Shown: piece by piece, positions 11,190 to 25,100 of the stretch
How positions within the stretch are numbered: the first letter of the stretch is position 1
Layout of the letters: every line of letters begins with the position of its first letter
Translations under genes and position numbers: made by a program
Assembly (NCBI RefSeq): GCF_034702125.1
Contig: NC_085859.1
Coordinates: forward strand, 6,043,985-6,107,984
Direction: 5' to 3'
DNA length: 64,000 nucleotides
From: Engraulis encrasicolus
Lineage: Eukaryota > Chordata > Actinopteri > Clupeiformes > Engraulidae
The notes under the pieces: generated by a model
The model's input: the letters and a program-made list of their open reading frames with translations, nothing else
Databases searched by the model: none
Told to the model about the DNA's origin: nothing

Positions 11190-11990
11190 TGCTTGGCTTA
11201 ATGGGAATGCATGCTGACGGATTAGAGATATGGAGGTTGAGGGTTTGAACCCCACCCCTGCCATGTTGATTTTCAAAATTATATCATATGCAGTGTTCCT
11301 TAGCCAAGTTAAAATACCATGTATGTCATTTATTATCAATGACAAATGTGCTGGATTACAGATATGGAGGTTGGGGGTTCGAACCCCAGTCGAAGCCATG
11401 TTGATTTTCAAAATTATATCATATGCAGCGTTCCTTGACCAACTTAAAATGCCATGTATGTCATTTAGTATGAATGGCAAATGTGCTGAATTACAGATAT
11501 GGAGGTTGGGGGTTCGAACCCCAGTCGAAGCCATGTTAATTTTCAAAATTATATCATATGCAGTGTTCCTTGGTCAACTTAAAATGCCATGTATGTCATT
11601 TAGTATGAATGGCAAATGTGCTGAATTAGGGATATGGGGGTTGGAGGTTCGAACCCCAGTCGAAGCCATGTTGATTTTCAAAATTATATCATATGCAGTG
11701 TTCCTTGGCCAACTTAAAATGCCATGTATGTCATTTAGTATGAATGGCAAATGTGCTGAATTAGGGATATGGAGGTTGGGGGTTCGAACCCCAGTCGAAG
11801 CCATGTTGATTTTCAAAATTATATCATATGCAGTGTTCCTTAGCCAACTTCAAATATCATGTATTGTATGTCATTTAATATCAATGGCAAAGAGGCTGGA
11901 TTACAGATATGGAGGTTGTGAGTTCGAATCCCGCTCGAAGCCATGTTGATTTTCAAAATTATATCATATGCAGTGTTCCTTAGCCAACTT
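11190..11990 (+). repeat. Tandem 135-bp units each carrying a pol III B-box-like motif (array A)
   Basis: GATATGGAGG-type motifs recur at 11226, 11361, 11496, 11631, 11766 and 11906 (135 bp, last step 140). Each unit has GGTTCGAACCCC or a close variant, matching the internal B box of tRNA genes. The first unit is preceded by TTGGCTTAATGGG, which resembles an A box. This suggests a tRNA-derived sequence that became the monomer of a tandem array inside the Helentron-like element. The long open frames on both strands result from a period divisible by three. Confidence 0.85.
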
Positions 11991-12599
11991 AAAATACCAT
12001 GTATGTCATTTAGTATATCCTCAAAACGCAGAGCTACAACACTTTCAAGATGGCTGAATCCAAGATGGCTGAATTGTTTGGCCCATAACTTCTGACTGGG
12101 TGGATGGAGTTTTTCCAAGATTTATTTTAGCTTTGTTTTCTCAATAGTACTTTGTTTCATCTCTGCCCCAAAAGGCAAGCCCGCTTCCAGCATTTTCTGT
12201 GAGAATGCAATCTAGTTATTTCTTGGTTCTCTTGTGTAGGGCAGTAAAATAGAAAATGGTTCTCCTCCTAGGCCTTTCGAGATAGAGACACCGTTCAAAC
12301 ACTAAAACGACCGGCTCGGCTTGGAGATCCCGTATAGTCATAGGCTTCTCCGTGTAAAGACAAAAAACTCATTCTCATTCTATCCCCTATTTAGAGCACA
12401 ATACTAACTGTCTTTCAGTCAATCACAACAGGTGCAGCCAATGAAGGGTTCCATTTCAACTGTCACTGTCTCAAGATTCTATTCTTAACGAGCAGGTGCG
12501 AGCAACCATTCTAGAAGTCTATTGTTCAGCTCTTCAATGCAATGTGATATAGTCTTGCTGGACTGTGCATGACAGCTAGCTGCTTGGCTTAATGGGAAT

Positions 12600-13171
12600 T
12601 GTTGGAACTGTATTTTATTCTATATGAGAGCAAACATGTTGCCGTGGCACAAATGTGCCCTTTCGCATTCAAGAATTCCTATTCAAGGCTGCAGAAGATT
12701 ACTGGACTGTGCGAGGACTTTATCTGTACCAGAACAATGGAATGCCCAAACAACAGAGTTGCATCTCCACATGGCAGGCCAAGGACTGTGTGTTCCTTGC
12801 CTGATTATCATAGACTTGCAATCGAGATTCGATCTGCAGCGCCGCCGAAGGTGTTGCGTCACTAGGAGGGCGCAGCCTGGCTAGTGTGTTCGTGTGTTCG
12901 TGTGTTTGTGTGTGTGTGTGTGTGAATGAATTAATCTCTATCCGGGTACGCCCCCTTTTCCCCTTAGCGGATAGAGATAATTGTTATCAGGGAAAATCCT
13001 TCAATAAATATGACTTATGGCTATTACATCGTTTAGAACGAGTGGGGAAAATGGTAGCTGACGGTTCTCCCCATCCGCTCTCCAAGCCGGTTTGAAACTT
13101 AATTAAGGATTCTCTGTGTCTTTCATTTCAGGTGTTTCATATTTACAAATGTTAAGGGTTTGAACCTAACA
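12600..13171 (+). mobile_element. Solo LTR, 572 bp, with 5-bp target duplication
   Basis: Starts TGTTGGAACTG and ends ACCTAACA (TG...CA), flanked by GGAAT at 12595-12599 and 13172-13176. Unit 1 of the composite element shows the empty site (AATGGGAATGCATGCTG near 11200), so the boundaries are precise. AATAAA occurs near 13003. There is no internal region, so this is a solo LTR left by recombination. The superfamily is unassigned; 5 bp fits BEL/Pao, Gypsy or retrovirus-like elements. Confidence 0.85.
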
Positions 13172-13700
13172 GGAATGCATGCTGCTGGATTAGAGATATG
13201 GAGGTTGAGGGTTCGAACCCCACCCGAAGCCATGTTGATTTTCAAAATTATATCATATGCAGTGTTCCTTGGCCAACTTAAAATGCCATGTATGTCATTT
13301 AGTATGAATGGCAAATGTGCTGAATTACAGACATGGAGGTTGGGGGTTCGAACCCCAGTCGAAGCCATGTTGATTTTCAAAATTATATCATATGCAGTGT
13401 TCCTTGGCCAACTTAAAATGCCATGTATGTCATTTAGCATCAATGGCAAATGTGCTGAATTACAGATATGGAGGTTGGGGGTTCGAACCCCAGTCAAAGC
13501 CATGTTGATTTTCAAAATGATATCATATGCAGTGTTCCTTAGCCAACTTCAAATATCATGTATTGTATGTCATTTACTATCAATGGCAAAGGGGCTGGAT
13601 TACAGATATGGAGGTTGTGAGTTCGAATCCCGCTCAAAGCCGTGTTGATTTTCAAAATTATATCATATGCAGTGTTCCTTAGCCAACTTAAAATACCATG
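13172..13700 (+). repeat. Tandem 135-bp B-box units (array B)
   Basis: Four units with GATATGG or GACATGG at 13195, 13330, 13465 and 13605, each with GGTTCGAACCCC-like sequence. It is the counterpart of array A with two fewer units, so unit number has changed since duplication. Confidence 0.85.
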
Positions 13701-14200
13701 TATGTCATTTCGTATATCCCCAAAACGCAGAGCTACAACACTTTCAAGATGGCTGAATCCAAGATGGCTGAATTGTTTGGCCCATAACTTCTGACTGGGT
13801 GGATGGATTTTTCCCAACATTTCTTTTAGCTTTATTTTCTCAATAGTACTTTTAGGCCGTAGGGTGACAGCCCTTTTCGTTCAACCTCGCTCCACAGCTT
13901 CCGAACAGCAGGTCCCTTAGATGATGAAACGACCAAAGCTATGTTCAACTTACCGTGAAATGTCCGCTTCATGTAATCGTGCACGTAATTAAAACGGTGA
14001 CATTTTAGTAAGAAATCTTACCCTCTGTAGGGAATGACGATTTTTACGTCACTGGACACCATGTGACCGTTTTAAACCAATCACGTAGCCGATTTACGGC
14101 GAAAAAGTGGCAAGCCGTTTGAAAAACTGAAAATAATGACAAGCCGTCTGTCTGACCTACCTATAAGAATCTCCCAAAATACCCTTTTGAAGAGGGTATA

Positions 14201-14766
14201 TAATAACAATTATCAAAAATAATACTCGTGCCTACATTTCTGGATTGGGACAAATTCTAAATAAATAATAAATAATGCTTTATTTACTGAACAAAGCATA
14301 ATTATGCTATTGACATTTCATACTGTGGATTTGAGCAATTAATGGAAACAATTGCAATAAGTAGGCTATAGATAACCCAGACTATTGATAACCCTCTAAG
14401 TGATTGTAACTCCAAACAGTGCTTTGTTTATAGCACCAACAACTATTGTGCAAGTGGATGATAAGGTTACCTTTTCATGTTCACATATAATAACAATTAT
14501 CAAAAATAATACTCATGCATATATCTCTGGATTGGGATAAGTTCTAAATAAATCATAAACAGTGCTTTATTTACAGCACAAGGCCCAATTTTGCAATTGA
14601 CATTTCATACTGTGGTTTTGAGCAATTAATGGAAACAATTACAATAAGTAGGCTATAGATAACCCAGGCTATTGATAACCCTCTAAGTGATTGTAACAGT
14701 GCTTTGTTTATAGCACCAACAACTATTATGCAAGTGGATGATAAGGTTACCTTTTCATATTCACAT
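14201..14766. repeat. Direct duplication of 287 bp
   Basis: TAATAACAATTATCAAAAATAATACTC starts copies at 14201 and 14488; the copies stay closely similar through GATGATAAGGTTACCTTTTCAT. The tract is AT-rich and lies in the non-coding left part of the 4.46-kb transposon. Confidence 0.9.
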
Positions 14767-15028
14767 TAATAAATGGAAATAATCTAATGATCAATGATAA
14801 GGACCATTCAGGTATTCATGTATTCATTTATTCACTAATAACTATACAACAAATAAAAAAATCAAAACAAGTGGCATACACATGAACTGGCATTTTCATG
14901 AACTGTGTGAAAGCATCCAGGTACACATCTTTTGCGCATGCCACAGCAAATGACTTCAGTGAGATTGAAGTTTACTGCAGTTGGGGGCCATGGGCATGAC
15001 ATGCCAGGACTGTGACTAAGCAGCCTCT

Positions 15029-15287
15029 TCAAAAGCAAAGCTGCTGTGTAAAGTGTCCGTGTCTCCTCTGCTGTGGTTGGTTGCTTTGACTTCTCCTTTC
15101 TGTGTCGCTGTCTGTCTGGCTCATTTCGCTGGACTGAGTCGTCTCCGCACCTGATGGTAACAAGTCCAAGACTGCATTCGTCGACAAGTTCTCAGCAAAA
15201 ACCAGTTCAGATGTGTTGCGTTTGGCGGGGGTGTGGAACACTAGCTGAGGAAAATCACGACTGAGCCTCTTCTTCAATATATCCTGT
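15029..15287 (-). pseudogene. Transposon gene exon 4 (decayed)
   Basis: An acceptor TTTACAG precedes 15287 on the minus strand. The frame begins QDILKKRLSRDFPQLVFHTP and includes AKRNTSELVF. With the preceding exon it splices in frame (TAC AG plus A CAG). The motif resembles the middle of a large, poorly described multicopy protein family of fish and invertebrates. After about 15080 the recognisable continuation (including CPWPPTAVNFNLTEV, down to about 14950) is in another frame, so an indel has broken it. The stop at 15029 is therefore premature. Confidence 0.5.
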
Positions 15288-16020
15288 CTGTAAACACAAA
15301 TCAACAAAAAAAGAGGCATATCAGTACAAGCATAGTGGGGCTTCATGTAGTCGCTGATATGCAATAGCCACCCTCACACATTAACTCGGAGTGAATAAAT
15401 AATATTGGTGGAGTTTACTTGCTATGCAACAGATATAATACCAAGTATTCCCAAGGGAAGCACATACTGTAACGAACATCACACTATCAAGAATACTGCC
15501 ATCCTCCTTATTTCAAAATATTACAAGTACAGTATGTGCAGATGACAAGCAGAGTGTTAGAGAATAATTTCAGTCAATTTCAACATGCAGTTGTAATGCT
15601 CACACTACCCTGGACGTGTCAGTACTAGAGATTTTTTTTTCTTCTTCTTCAGCCTTTTCCGAGATTCTGGTCATTGTAATGAGGGCAGCGCTTTGTTTAC
15701 ATTTCAAAAAACATTTTTATTTATTCCCAAAACATCCAAAAGGTTATACAACATCAGCCGACAACTAGCAAACAGCGACACCCTTTAAATATTTGGAGTA
15801 GGCCTATGTTGTAAACAATGTAAACAAATGCTGCCCCCATTAGAATAGCTCATATCTCGGAAAGGGCTGAGCCGAAAAATGTGCCATCACCGGGTACTGA
15901 CAAGTTAAGGGTATGAGCAATACAAGAGCATATTGAAATTGACTGAAGTGGTCCTTTAAGTCACATGCGTGAACTTTCCCTTGGATTTGACAAATTCGTA
16001 ATACACTGACTTGCAATTAC

Positions 16021-16137
16021 CTGTAGGTTGAAGCATCAACACCTTCACTTGACTGCACCTCTTGGTTGATCAGTAGCCTTTAGCGGATTACCCTCTCGCA
16101 GAATAACTTGTAGCTCAGATCAAATGTTGGCCCAATC
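16021..16137 (-). pseudogene. Transposon gene exon 3 with in-frame stop
   Basis: On the minus strand TTTGTAAG precedes the exon and GTAATT follows it. The frame reads YKLFCERVIR, then TAA, then RLLINQEVQSSEGVDASTY, ending in phase with exon 4. The single stop inside an otherwise coherent exon is the clearest sign that the gene is dead. Confidence 0.5.
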
Positions 16138-16268
16138 CTTACAAAAATATAGAAGAAGATGTGTGTTGTGAGAGCTTTCTTTGTGAGATCCATGTTGTGA
16201 GAACAAACTGTCTCAATCATAGGACACACATTGTACTGTGTTTCTATATAAAATTAAGATCGACTTAC

Positions 16269-16425
16269 TGTTCTTTCTCTGCTCTGACAGGCTCACTCAA
16301 AAACCTTGTGTACTCTCTGTAGCAACTTCTGTGGTCCTGCACCTCCAGAGCCACACAGTCTCTGTCCTTGATGTGAATGAGGATGCTCTTGGCTTCCTTT
16401 ACTTCAGCTGCTTCCTGCAACTTGC
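16269..16425 (-). pseudogene. Transposon gene exon 2
   Basis: Acceptor TGTACAAG and donor GTAAGT flank the exon on the minus strand. It encodes IKDRDCVALEVQDHRSCYRE, a D-C-x-A-x-E-V-x-x-H-x-S-C-Y pattern repeated in the same multicopy family, probably a zinc-binding module. No stop is present. Similarity is judged from memory of the family pattern, not by search. Confidence 0.5.
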
Positions 16426-17203
16426 CTTGTACAAAAGAAAAGAAAAAAGAATGAATAAATAGACAGGCAAACAATTAGACATTTTTCCTGGTGGAGTGGT
16501 ATTGTAAAAAAAAAAATGGTGATGGGTGTTGCACCCCCCAAAAAAGCATTCCGTAGCCTCTTACTGCAGTGCAGATGGGGTTGCCAGCGGGCTTATTCAC
16601 TATTTGCTGAAAACTACATCATAACAACATTGCTATGACAGTGCAGAGTAACAGATTAAGACATACATATTAAAATTTTGGTGACAGTAAGGTTATAACA
16701 TAGGTGCTGTGCTAAGGGGTTAAGCACACAGATGTACAGCACAGCCAGGACACACCTCTTGAGCCTGGTCACTGAGGCTGCCCAGGGACAGAAGCGGAAA
16801 AATCCCAAGTGTACAAGTGAGAGAGGGGGGCAGTGGGGGGTAGGGGAATGGCACGGGGGATGGGATGGCAGAAGCAGTGTCTTAACCAGACAGGTCATCA
16901 GGCTGAGGAGCCACATTTCTGAACAGATATTCAGAGTCATATCAACATCAGGCATGCTTTGACATCCATATAAACATACCCTATCCTATTTAAGACAAAG
17001 TGTGATTCATTTAAACATCTAAAACCTAAAACACTGGGGGTACTATAGGCATGGGGATGTTTTGCAGGCTATTGGAATGTAATTTCACACCCACACACAT
17101 AACACATTATGCCAATTCACACGTGCATTCATATTAGAATTAGACAAAAAAACAATGATTGTGCAGCAGTGTGGGCTAGATAGTCAGTCAACTTCTACTA
17201 ACA

Positions 17204-17338
<135 letters not shown>

Positions 17339-17395
17339 TTTGGGGGATGGGATGCATTCGCATAGACTGTGTGGTGGGGGTGAGAGTAATCTTAC

Positions 17396-17990
17396 CTGCG
17401 GTTAAAGTCTGTGTTTTCGTTCTCTTTGACGTCTGCCACTCGCGACGATAAATTTGCTGTCTTTCTTGCAAATCATGCAGACAGCAGGAAGAACGGGGCC
17501 AGAGCTCGTGATGGCCAAGCTTGATCTGGATCGCAGTTTCCTGGTCGGTGTGGTGGTCACAGCCGATAAAGCGGAGGTAGCCTGGCTAGTTCGGGGGTCT
17601 TGTTGGCCATCTCCCCTCTCTGCCTCTCGCAAGACACGCCGTGTGACTCGTTCAATTTCCCGCTTGTCAATAAACCTCCGGTAGCATGTGGGATGGAGAG
17701 CCGCATCCTCGGGAATTTCGTCAAACTCCAACTCAATACATTGCTTAAAATGTTCTGCTACGTCTCTGCACTCACCCTTCAATTCTAGCCGCTGCCGAAA
17801 ATTTCGATATGTATTCCACCGTATATTGGTGAAATGCTGTGTTTCTTCATGCTTGACCGAAGATATATGCATGTAACACAACTTGCGTTTCGAAGATGTC
17901 TTTTTTTTGTACATTTTCGGTCGAGATTTCGTCTTCCTCGGTATGATCGGCCAGCTCCCATAGATGTATGCCAGCTCCTTCGGTAGCCAT
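17396..17990 (-). pseudogene. Transposon gene exon 1 (frameshifted)
   Basis: An ATG at 17990 on the minus strand opens MATEGAGIHLWELADHTEED. At a run of eight T (17901-17908, A on the coding strand) the coherent frame changes to one encoding FTNIRWNTYRNFRQ, LHPTCYRRFIDKREIERV and the zinc-finger-like PVCMICKKDSKF. A TAA at 17404-17402 ends it just before donor GTAAGA at 17395. HPTCYRRF and CxxCKK look like repeated zinc-binding modules. The homopolymer suggests a slippage frameshift. The likely role is an N-terminal DNA-binding part of a transposase or accessory protein of the surrounding element; this is inference. Confidence 0.45.
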
Positions 17991-18452
17991 GCTACTTCCG
18001 TTTACTCCTCATCTCAGCTGACATAGCAGTTAGCTGATTCGTTCCTTCTGATGACGCTTCAACCGTGGCACCTCTCGAGGCGAAAAGTATTATTACGCCG
18101 GCCGAATATCTACATACGCCTCGGAGACAGTAGTTCGTCATTACACGTTGCGAATTTGAATAGCCTTGCAGTGCGGACTATTCCGAACAGAGGTTTTAAA
18201 TCCTCTATATAAGTCTTTCTTTTTTATGAACTGAATGTCTGTTTGTTCGGAGGCTGTGGAGCGAAGTTCGGTTTCTGAAGCACTTTTCGAGGGTCACCTT
18301 ACGGCCTATTTGTTTCATCTCTGCCCCAAAAGGCAAGCCAGCTTCCAGCATTTTCTGTGAGAATGCAATCTAGTTCTAACATAACATCTTTGTAAAATAC
18401 ATTTTAGCGAATTTGATGAATGTGAAAGGGTGTCACTTGCATGCTTCCATAT

Positions 18453-19440
<988 letters not shown>

Positions 19441-19494
19441 GAGCTAAGCTATCCATCCATAACCTTGTTCTTTTCCTGTCTTCTCCTCCATCAG

Positions 19495-19820
19495 ATTCCT
19501 GTCACTTCACTCTGGATCCAAACACAGAAAACACATGGCTCCGTCTGTCTGAGGGGAACAGGAGGGTGGAGTGGAGACCTGGGGCCCCCCAGTCATATCC
19601 TGATCATCCAGATAGATTTGATGTGTATGCTCAAGTGCTGTGTAGAGAGGGTTTGTCTGCACGCTGCTACTGGGAGGTTGAGAGGAGTAAGAGGGTTGAT
19701 ATAGCAGTGTCATTTAAAAGCATCAGCAGGAAAGGATCGGGTATTGAGTGTGTGTTTGGGCGTAATGATCAGTCCTGGTGTCTGGACCTCTGCAGCTCCA
19801 GCTCCTCTTTCTGGCACAAT
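19495..19820 (+). pseudogene. TRIM-1 PRY-SPRY exon, first part, interrupted by a transposon
   Basis: Acceptor CCATCAG ends at 19494. The frame runs without stops from CHFTLDPNTENTWLRLSEGN (PRY) through RRVEWRPGAPQSYPD, RCYWEVER and QSWCLDL into the SPRY domain, and stops being TRIM-like at FWHN (19820). This is the B30.2 ligand-recognition domain that gives finTRIM proteins their specificity. At 19821 a 906-bp transposon begins. The exon continues in the same frame after it. Reading through would end the protein early with unrelated residues and a stop at 19904. If the insertion is fixed, the gene is broken. Confidence 0.9.
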
Positions 19821-20726
19821 CACAGACATCATATAGGAAGTCTAGATACGTCATCGCGTATTTCAAGCACGTCCGCACAGGTCGGCCATATTAGCGCAGC
19901 CTAAACTCTCCACAGACCCCCGTTACACCTGAAGTAAACTGAAGAATTGAAACGTCGAGATACTTAAAAATGTATACTGTTGCTTCGCTGAAATATTGAC
20001 ACGTGTATATAAATGGTAGGGCTCCTTAAAACTTAAGTGTAGACTGGGGTAAAACGCCCAAGAGATGCATCCCTCTAGCCTATTGTCCAAACATTTAGAT
20101 AGACCTACAGCAAATACACATTTTAACCATTGCTGTGCATTACGTTGACGGCATGGATATATTCATTGCACCAAATTAAAGACGACAGAGATGACGTACT
20201 GGAAGAGAGATGTACAGCGCAACAAGTTCATTCTATCTGGATGGCTTTAGCGTCACGACTCATTTTGAACACAAGGTGGAGCTGTCGAAACCAAAGCATA
20301 TAGGCCTACTACAAATAACGTTTATTTGTTATTTTACTGAAAATATATAAGGTTCGGTGTGCATTTGTTTATGGGATCTATTTAATTACATGAATAAGCC
20401 TACTGAACTATATTATACATGATTTTAGACCTATGCACATAATAATATAATGTAATATAATATAATAATATTATGAATATTCATCACTATGCAGTATCAA
20501 CATATACTTTCGTTTGGAATTTTTTATACTGTATAAAAAAACAACCCTTTCGAAAATCGATATAAATTTGAGGGAATTATGGCCATCTGAAGAGTATACA
20601 ACACCCAAAACTCACTGCAACTGGTTGAGCCAGAAGGCTGCTTTAACATGGCCGCCATGCGCGGACGTTCGACTTGGATGACGGGAACGCTGACGACGCA
20701 TCTAGTCTTCCTATATGATGTCTGTG
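19821..20726. mobile_element. 906-bp non-autonomous DNA transposon inside the SPRY exon
   Basis: Starts CACAGACATCATATAGGAAG and ends with its exact reverse complement; similarity extends further inward. An 8-bp target duplication, GGCACAAT, lies at 19813-19820 and 20727-20734. Eight-base duplications occur in hAT and P-type elements; the TIR does not settle which. The interior is AT-rich and has no transposase-like frame. Confidence 0.9.
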
Positions 20727-20734
20727 GGCACAAT

Positions 20735-20935
20735 GCTGAAGAGACTGAACTTCCTCTAGTGACCAGCTCCAGAATAGGAGTGTATGTGGATCACAGGGCA
20801 GGAACTCTGGCCTTCTACAGCATCTCTGGAGACACAATGACCCTCCTGCACAGAGTCCACACCACACTCACACACACACTCTACCCTGGGTTTGGTTTAT
20901 ATTGGGGTTGGGGATCATCAGTGAAGCTGTTGTGA
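20735..20935 (+). pseudogene. TRIM-1 PRY-SPRY exon, second part
   Basis: Continues the SPRY domain in frame with the first part when the transposon and one target duplication are ignored: ETELPLVTSSRIGVYVD, GTLAFYS, then LYPGFGLYWG, ending at TGA (20933-20935). These are the standard last SPRY strands, and the natural C-terminus is present. No other damage is visible, which implies the disruption is recent. Confidence 0.9.
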
Positions 20936-20984
20936 GGCCCCTACAGGGTCAATGGGTAAATGCTGCTCATGTGGGGCCTCTATT

Positions 20985-22060
<1,076 letters not shown>

Positions 22061-22062
22061 AG

Positions 22063-22078
22063 GTCCTTCGAGCCGGAT
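22063..22078 (+). promoter_or_regulatory. Primer binding site, tRNA-Tyr type
   Basis: GGTCCTTCGAGCCGGA just after the 5' LTR is complementary to the 3' end of vertebrate tRNA-Tyr (TCCGGCTCGAAGGACC of the CCA end). The usual leading T is A here. Confidence 0.7.
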
Positions 22079-22116
22079 TTTCGTGTCAGCCTTGGAAAGA
22101 GTTATATCCTGAAGAT

Positions 22117-25100
22117 ATGCATCCTGATTCACCCCAACCAGAAGTCGTCAGGCCTAAACGCCAGATTCATCCACCTAGATATCTTGAAGACTATGATCTG
22201 ACGGGTGGCCGAAGACTTTCCCTCCCATTGCTCCCCTCAGCAGCACAGCACCAGCAAGCACAGGGTACTGAAGAGACGCTACAATATATGCCAGATGACC
22301 TAATGGAGGCTCGGCATACTTCAAGAGCTGAAACGCCTCACAGACATGGTGAACTGTTGCTTCCTCTTGACGAAGACGGGTTGCATCCTGCGCTACAGCA
22401 CAACGTGGATCCAATGCTGCCTGACTTAGGCCGTCCTAGTCCTTTTCTGTCACAGATTGACCATCATCCACCCATGTCTCCCTACCACGAACCATGGGAA
22501 GGGCAGCAATTGCAGCCACCATTAGTGCCTACTAGCCAACACAGTTTCCAGCCCATTACTGAGCATATACAGCAAAATTCTCTTCATCCTGCATCCAGAC
22601 ATGCATCCCCGATACCTCAACTAACACTTCAGCGACCTCATTCAACTCCAGCAGTGCAACGGACGCTTCCACCTTCTCAGCCCACCATCAACCGCCCAAT
22701 GCAGTCATCTCAGACAACTGGTCAACAGCCTTATTATCCTTCCTCCTCTCAGCCTACGAATCCTGGAGAACCCACAGACAGAGACCAGATGTTGACTGAC
22801 TTCTTAGGGAGAATGATGTCAGAGCTGCAGATAGTGAAAGACCAAGTTGCATCCCTTTCTCCCATTAAACATCCACCTCCATCAGCTAGTATCCCACTGT
22901 ATGGTCACTCCTCAACTAAGCCAACCAATCCATACCGACTGCAGCCTCACCAGTCATTTACTCAAGCACCTCCTGGCTTCCAGCCCAGTCAGCCTGCATT
23001 TGCTGGTTATTCCCAACCACAGATGCCACCACCCAGACCTGCGTATGCTCAACCTCAACTGTTAGCACCGCAGCCTCGATACCCTCCACAGCAGCCATAT
23101 CCTACACATCCCGTACAAGCGCCTACATACCCCAGCCAAGAGAAATCGTACAGGGGTCCTAAAGCGACAATACCCAACTTTGTCACCAAAGATCCTGGCG
23201 AGTTCACTCGTCTAAAGAGAGCCCTTGACAATCTTCTACCGCCTGACTCTACAGAGTTATTCAGATACCAAATTCTCCTGGATCACTTGAAACTCGAGGA
23301 AGCACGTCTGGTGGCAGATTCTTACATGAACTCTCCCTTCCCCTACTCTCACACCATGGCTGCATTGACTGAGAGATATGGCCAGCCCCATAAGCTAGCT
23401 CTCAAGAAAATTGCCAGCGTGATGGATTCAGCAGATGTGCGAAGAGGAGACACTGCTGCCTTTGAGAGATTTGCCTTGGAAATTAGAGCTCTTGTCGGCA
23501 TGCTTGCTACTCTGGGTCCAGAAGGCGCAGTGGAACTGAGATGTGGTTCCCATGTGGATCGTCTCTTGAGTAAACTACCAGCAGAGATGAGGTCAGAGTT
23601 CCGTCGCAAGATGGGAAGAGGACGAGGAACAGTGTTCACACTCAATGACCTGTCGCAGTGGTTGCACTATGAGGCATGGTGTCAGGAGACGCCTGCTACG
23701 AACCCAGACAGAGGGCAGAAAACAGTCCCAAAACCTGAGCGCAAGCGCGAAGCCAAACTCACAGCTCGCTCCGCTACAGTACTGCATGGAGCCAATGAAG
23801 TGTCCAAGCAACCAGCAGCTGACTCATTCACTACGTCAGCTGACTCCGCCCAGAAGAAAGCCACATCACAGGCATTCTGCCCATACTGTAATAGTAGCGA
23901 ACACTACCTCAGCCAGTGTACAGTGTTTAAAGCCTTCAATAAAGAACAGATGGCTAACTGGATAAAAGCCAACCATCGATGCTGGCGGTGTGCACGCACT
24001 CACCAGGCTGCGCAGTGCACACTGAAGAAGCCGTGCAGTATCTGCAAAGGTAAGCACCTCCAGATTCTACATGAGGTGAATGCCAAAGACGCCAGCCCCA
24101 AAGAGCCTCCAAGCCAGGTGAGGTCAGCCACTGAAACCCTCTACCTGGACCAGCCTACAGTCAGTAAAAGAGTCCTCCTGAAGGTTGCCAAAGTGCTGAT
24201 TCGCTACCAAGGGAAAACTCTCGAAACCTACGCAGTGCTCGATGATGGATCAGAGAGAACCATCTTGCTCGCAGCTGCTGCGCTTAAGCTGGGCATGCAA
24301 GGCTCAGAAGAGAGTTTGACACTGAGAACCATACGTCAGGATGTACAAACCCTTACTGGTTCCACAGTCTCCTTCCAACTGTCACCTGCAAACCAGCCTC
24401 AGAGAACATACCAGATTAAAGCAGCCTTCACTGCCGAGCGCCTTGGACTAGCTGACCATTCCTATCCTGCCGCCATTCAGAGCAAGTACAAGTATCTTCA
24501 AAACCTGCCTCTGCAGCCCTTCGAACATGCATCACCCCTGCTACTCATCGGTGCGGACCACCCCCATCTGATTACACCCATCACACCTGTTCGTCTCGGA
24601 CCATCAGGTGGCCCAGCTGCCGTACAAACCCGGCTTGGATGGGTGTTGCAGGGTCCAGTCTGTCTACTCCAAACACAGCTCCAGTCGCCACAGTGCCTTT
24701 TCCTTTCCTTGAGTCCTGCCGAGTTGGAACTCAAAAGGGATGTGGAACGCCTCTGGCAACTTGATGTCCTGCCTTACCATTGCGAGAAGCAAGTCACAAG
24801 GTCAAGGGAGGATCAAGAGGCCATAAGCTGTTTGGAGGCCAAGACAACCCGAGTAGAGGTGGATGGAGTCCTTCGTTATGCCACCCCGTTGTTGCGCAAG
24901 GCCAGCACTCCCTGCTTCCAGGCACCCAAGGAAGCTGTCATGCCCAGCCTCAGGAGCATGGAGAGGCGTCTCGCGAAAGACCCTGGCAGAGCGGAAATCT
25001 ACAATGTAGAGGTCAAGAAGCTAGTGGACGCGAAAGTGGTGACCAAGCTGTCCTCCGAGAACACCCCTACAGGGGAAAGTTGGTACATTCCCCACTTCAT

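Noticed and set aside
11190..11262. Possible tRNA gene at the first 135-bp unit
   Set aside because: The box motifs are present but the ends do not pair as an acceptor stem.
11230..11949. 239-codon plus-strand frame with a repeated peptide, and matching minus-strand frames
   Set aside because: Both strands stay open because the 135-bp repeat is a multiple of three; there are no splice or start signals and the array lies in a mobile element.
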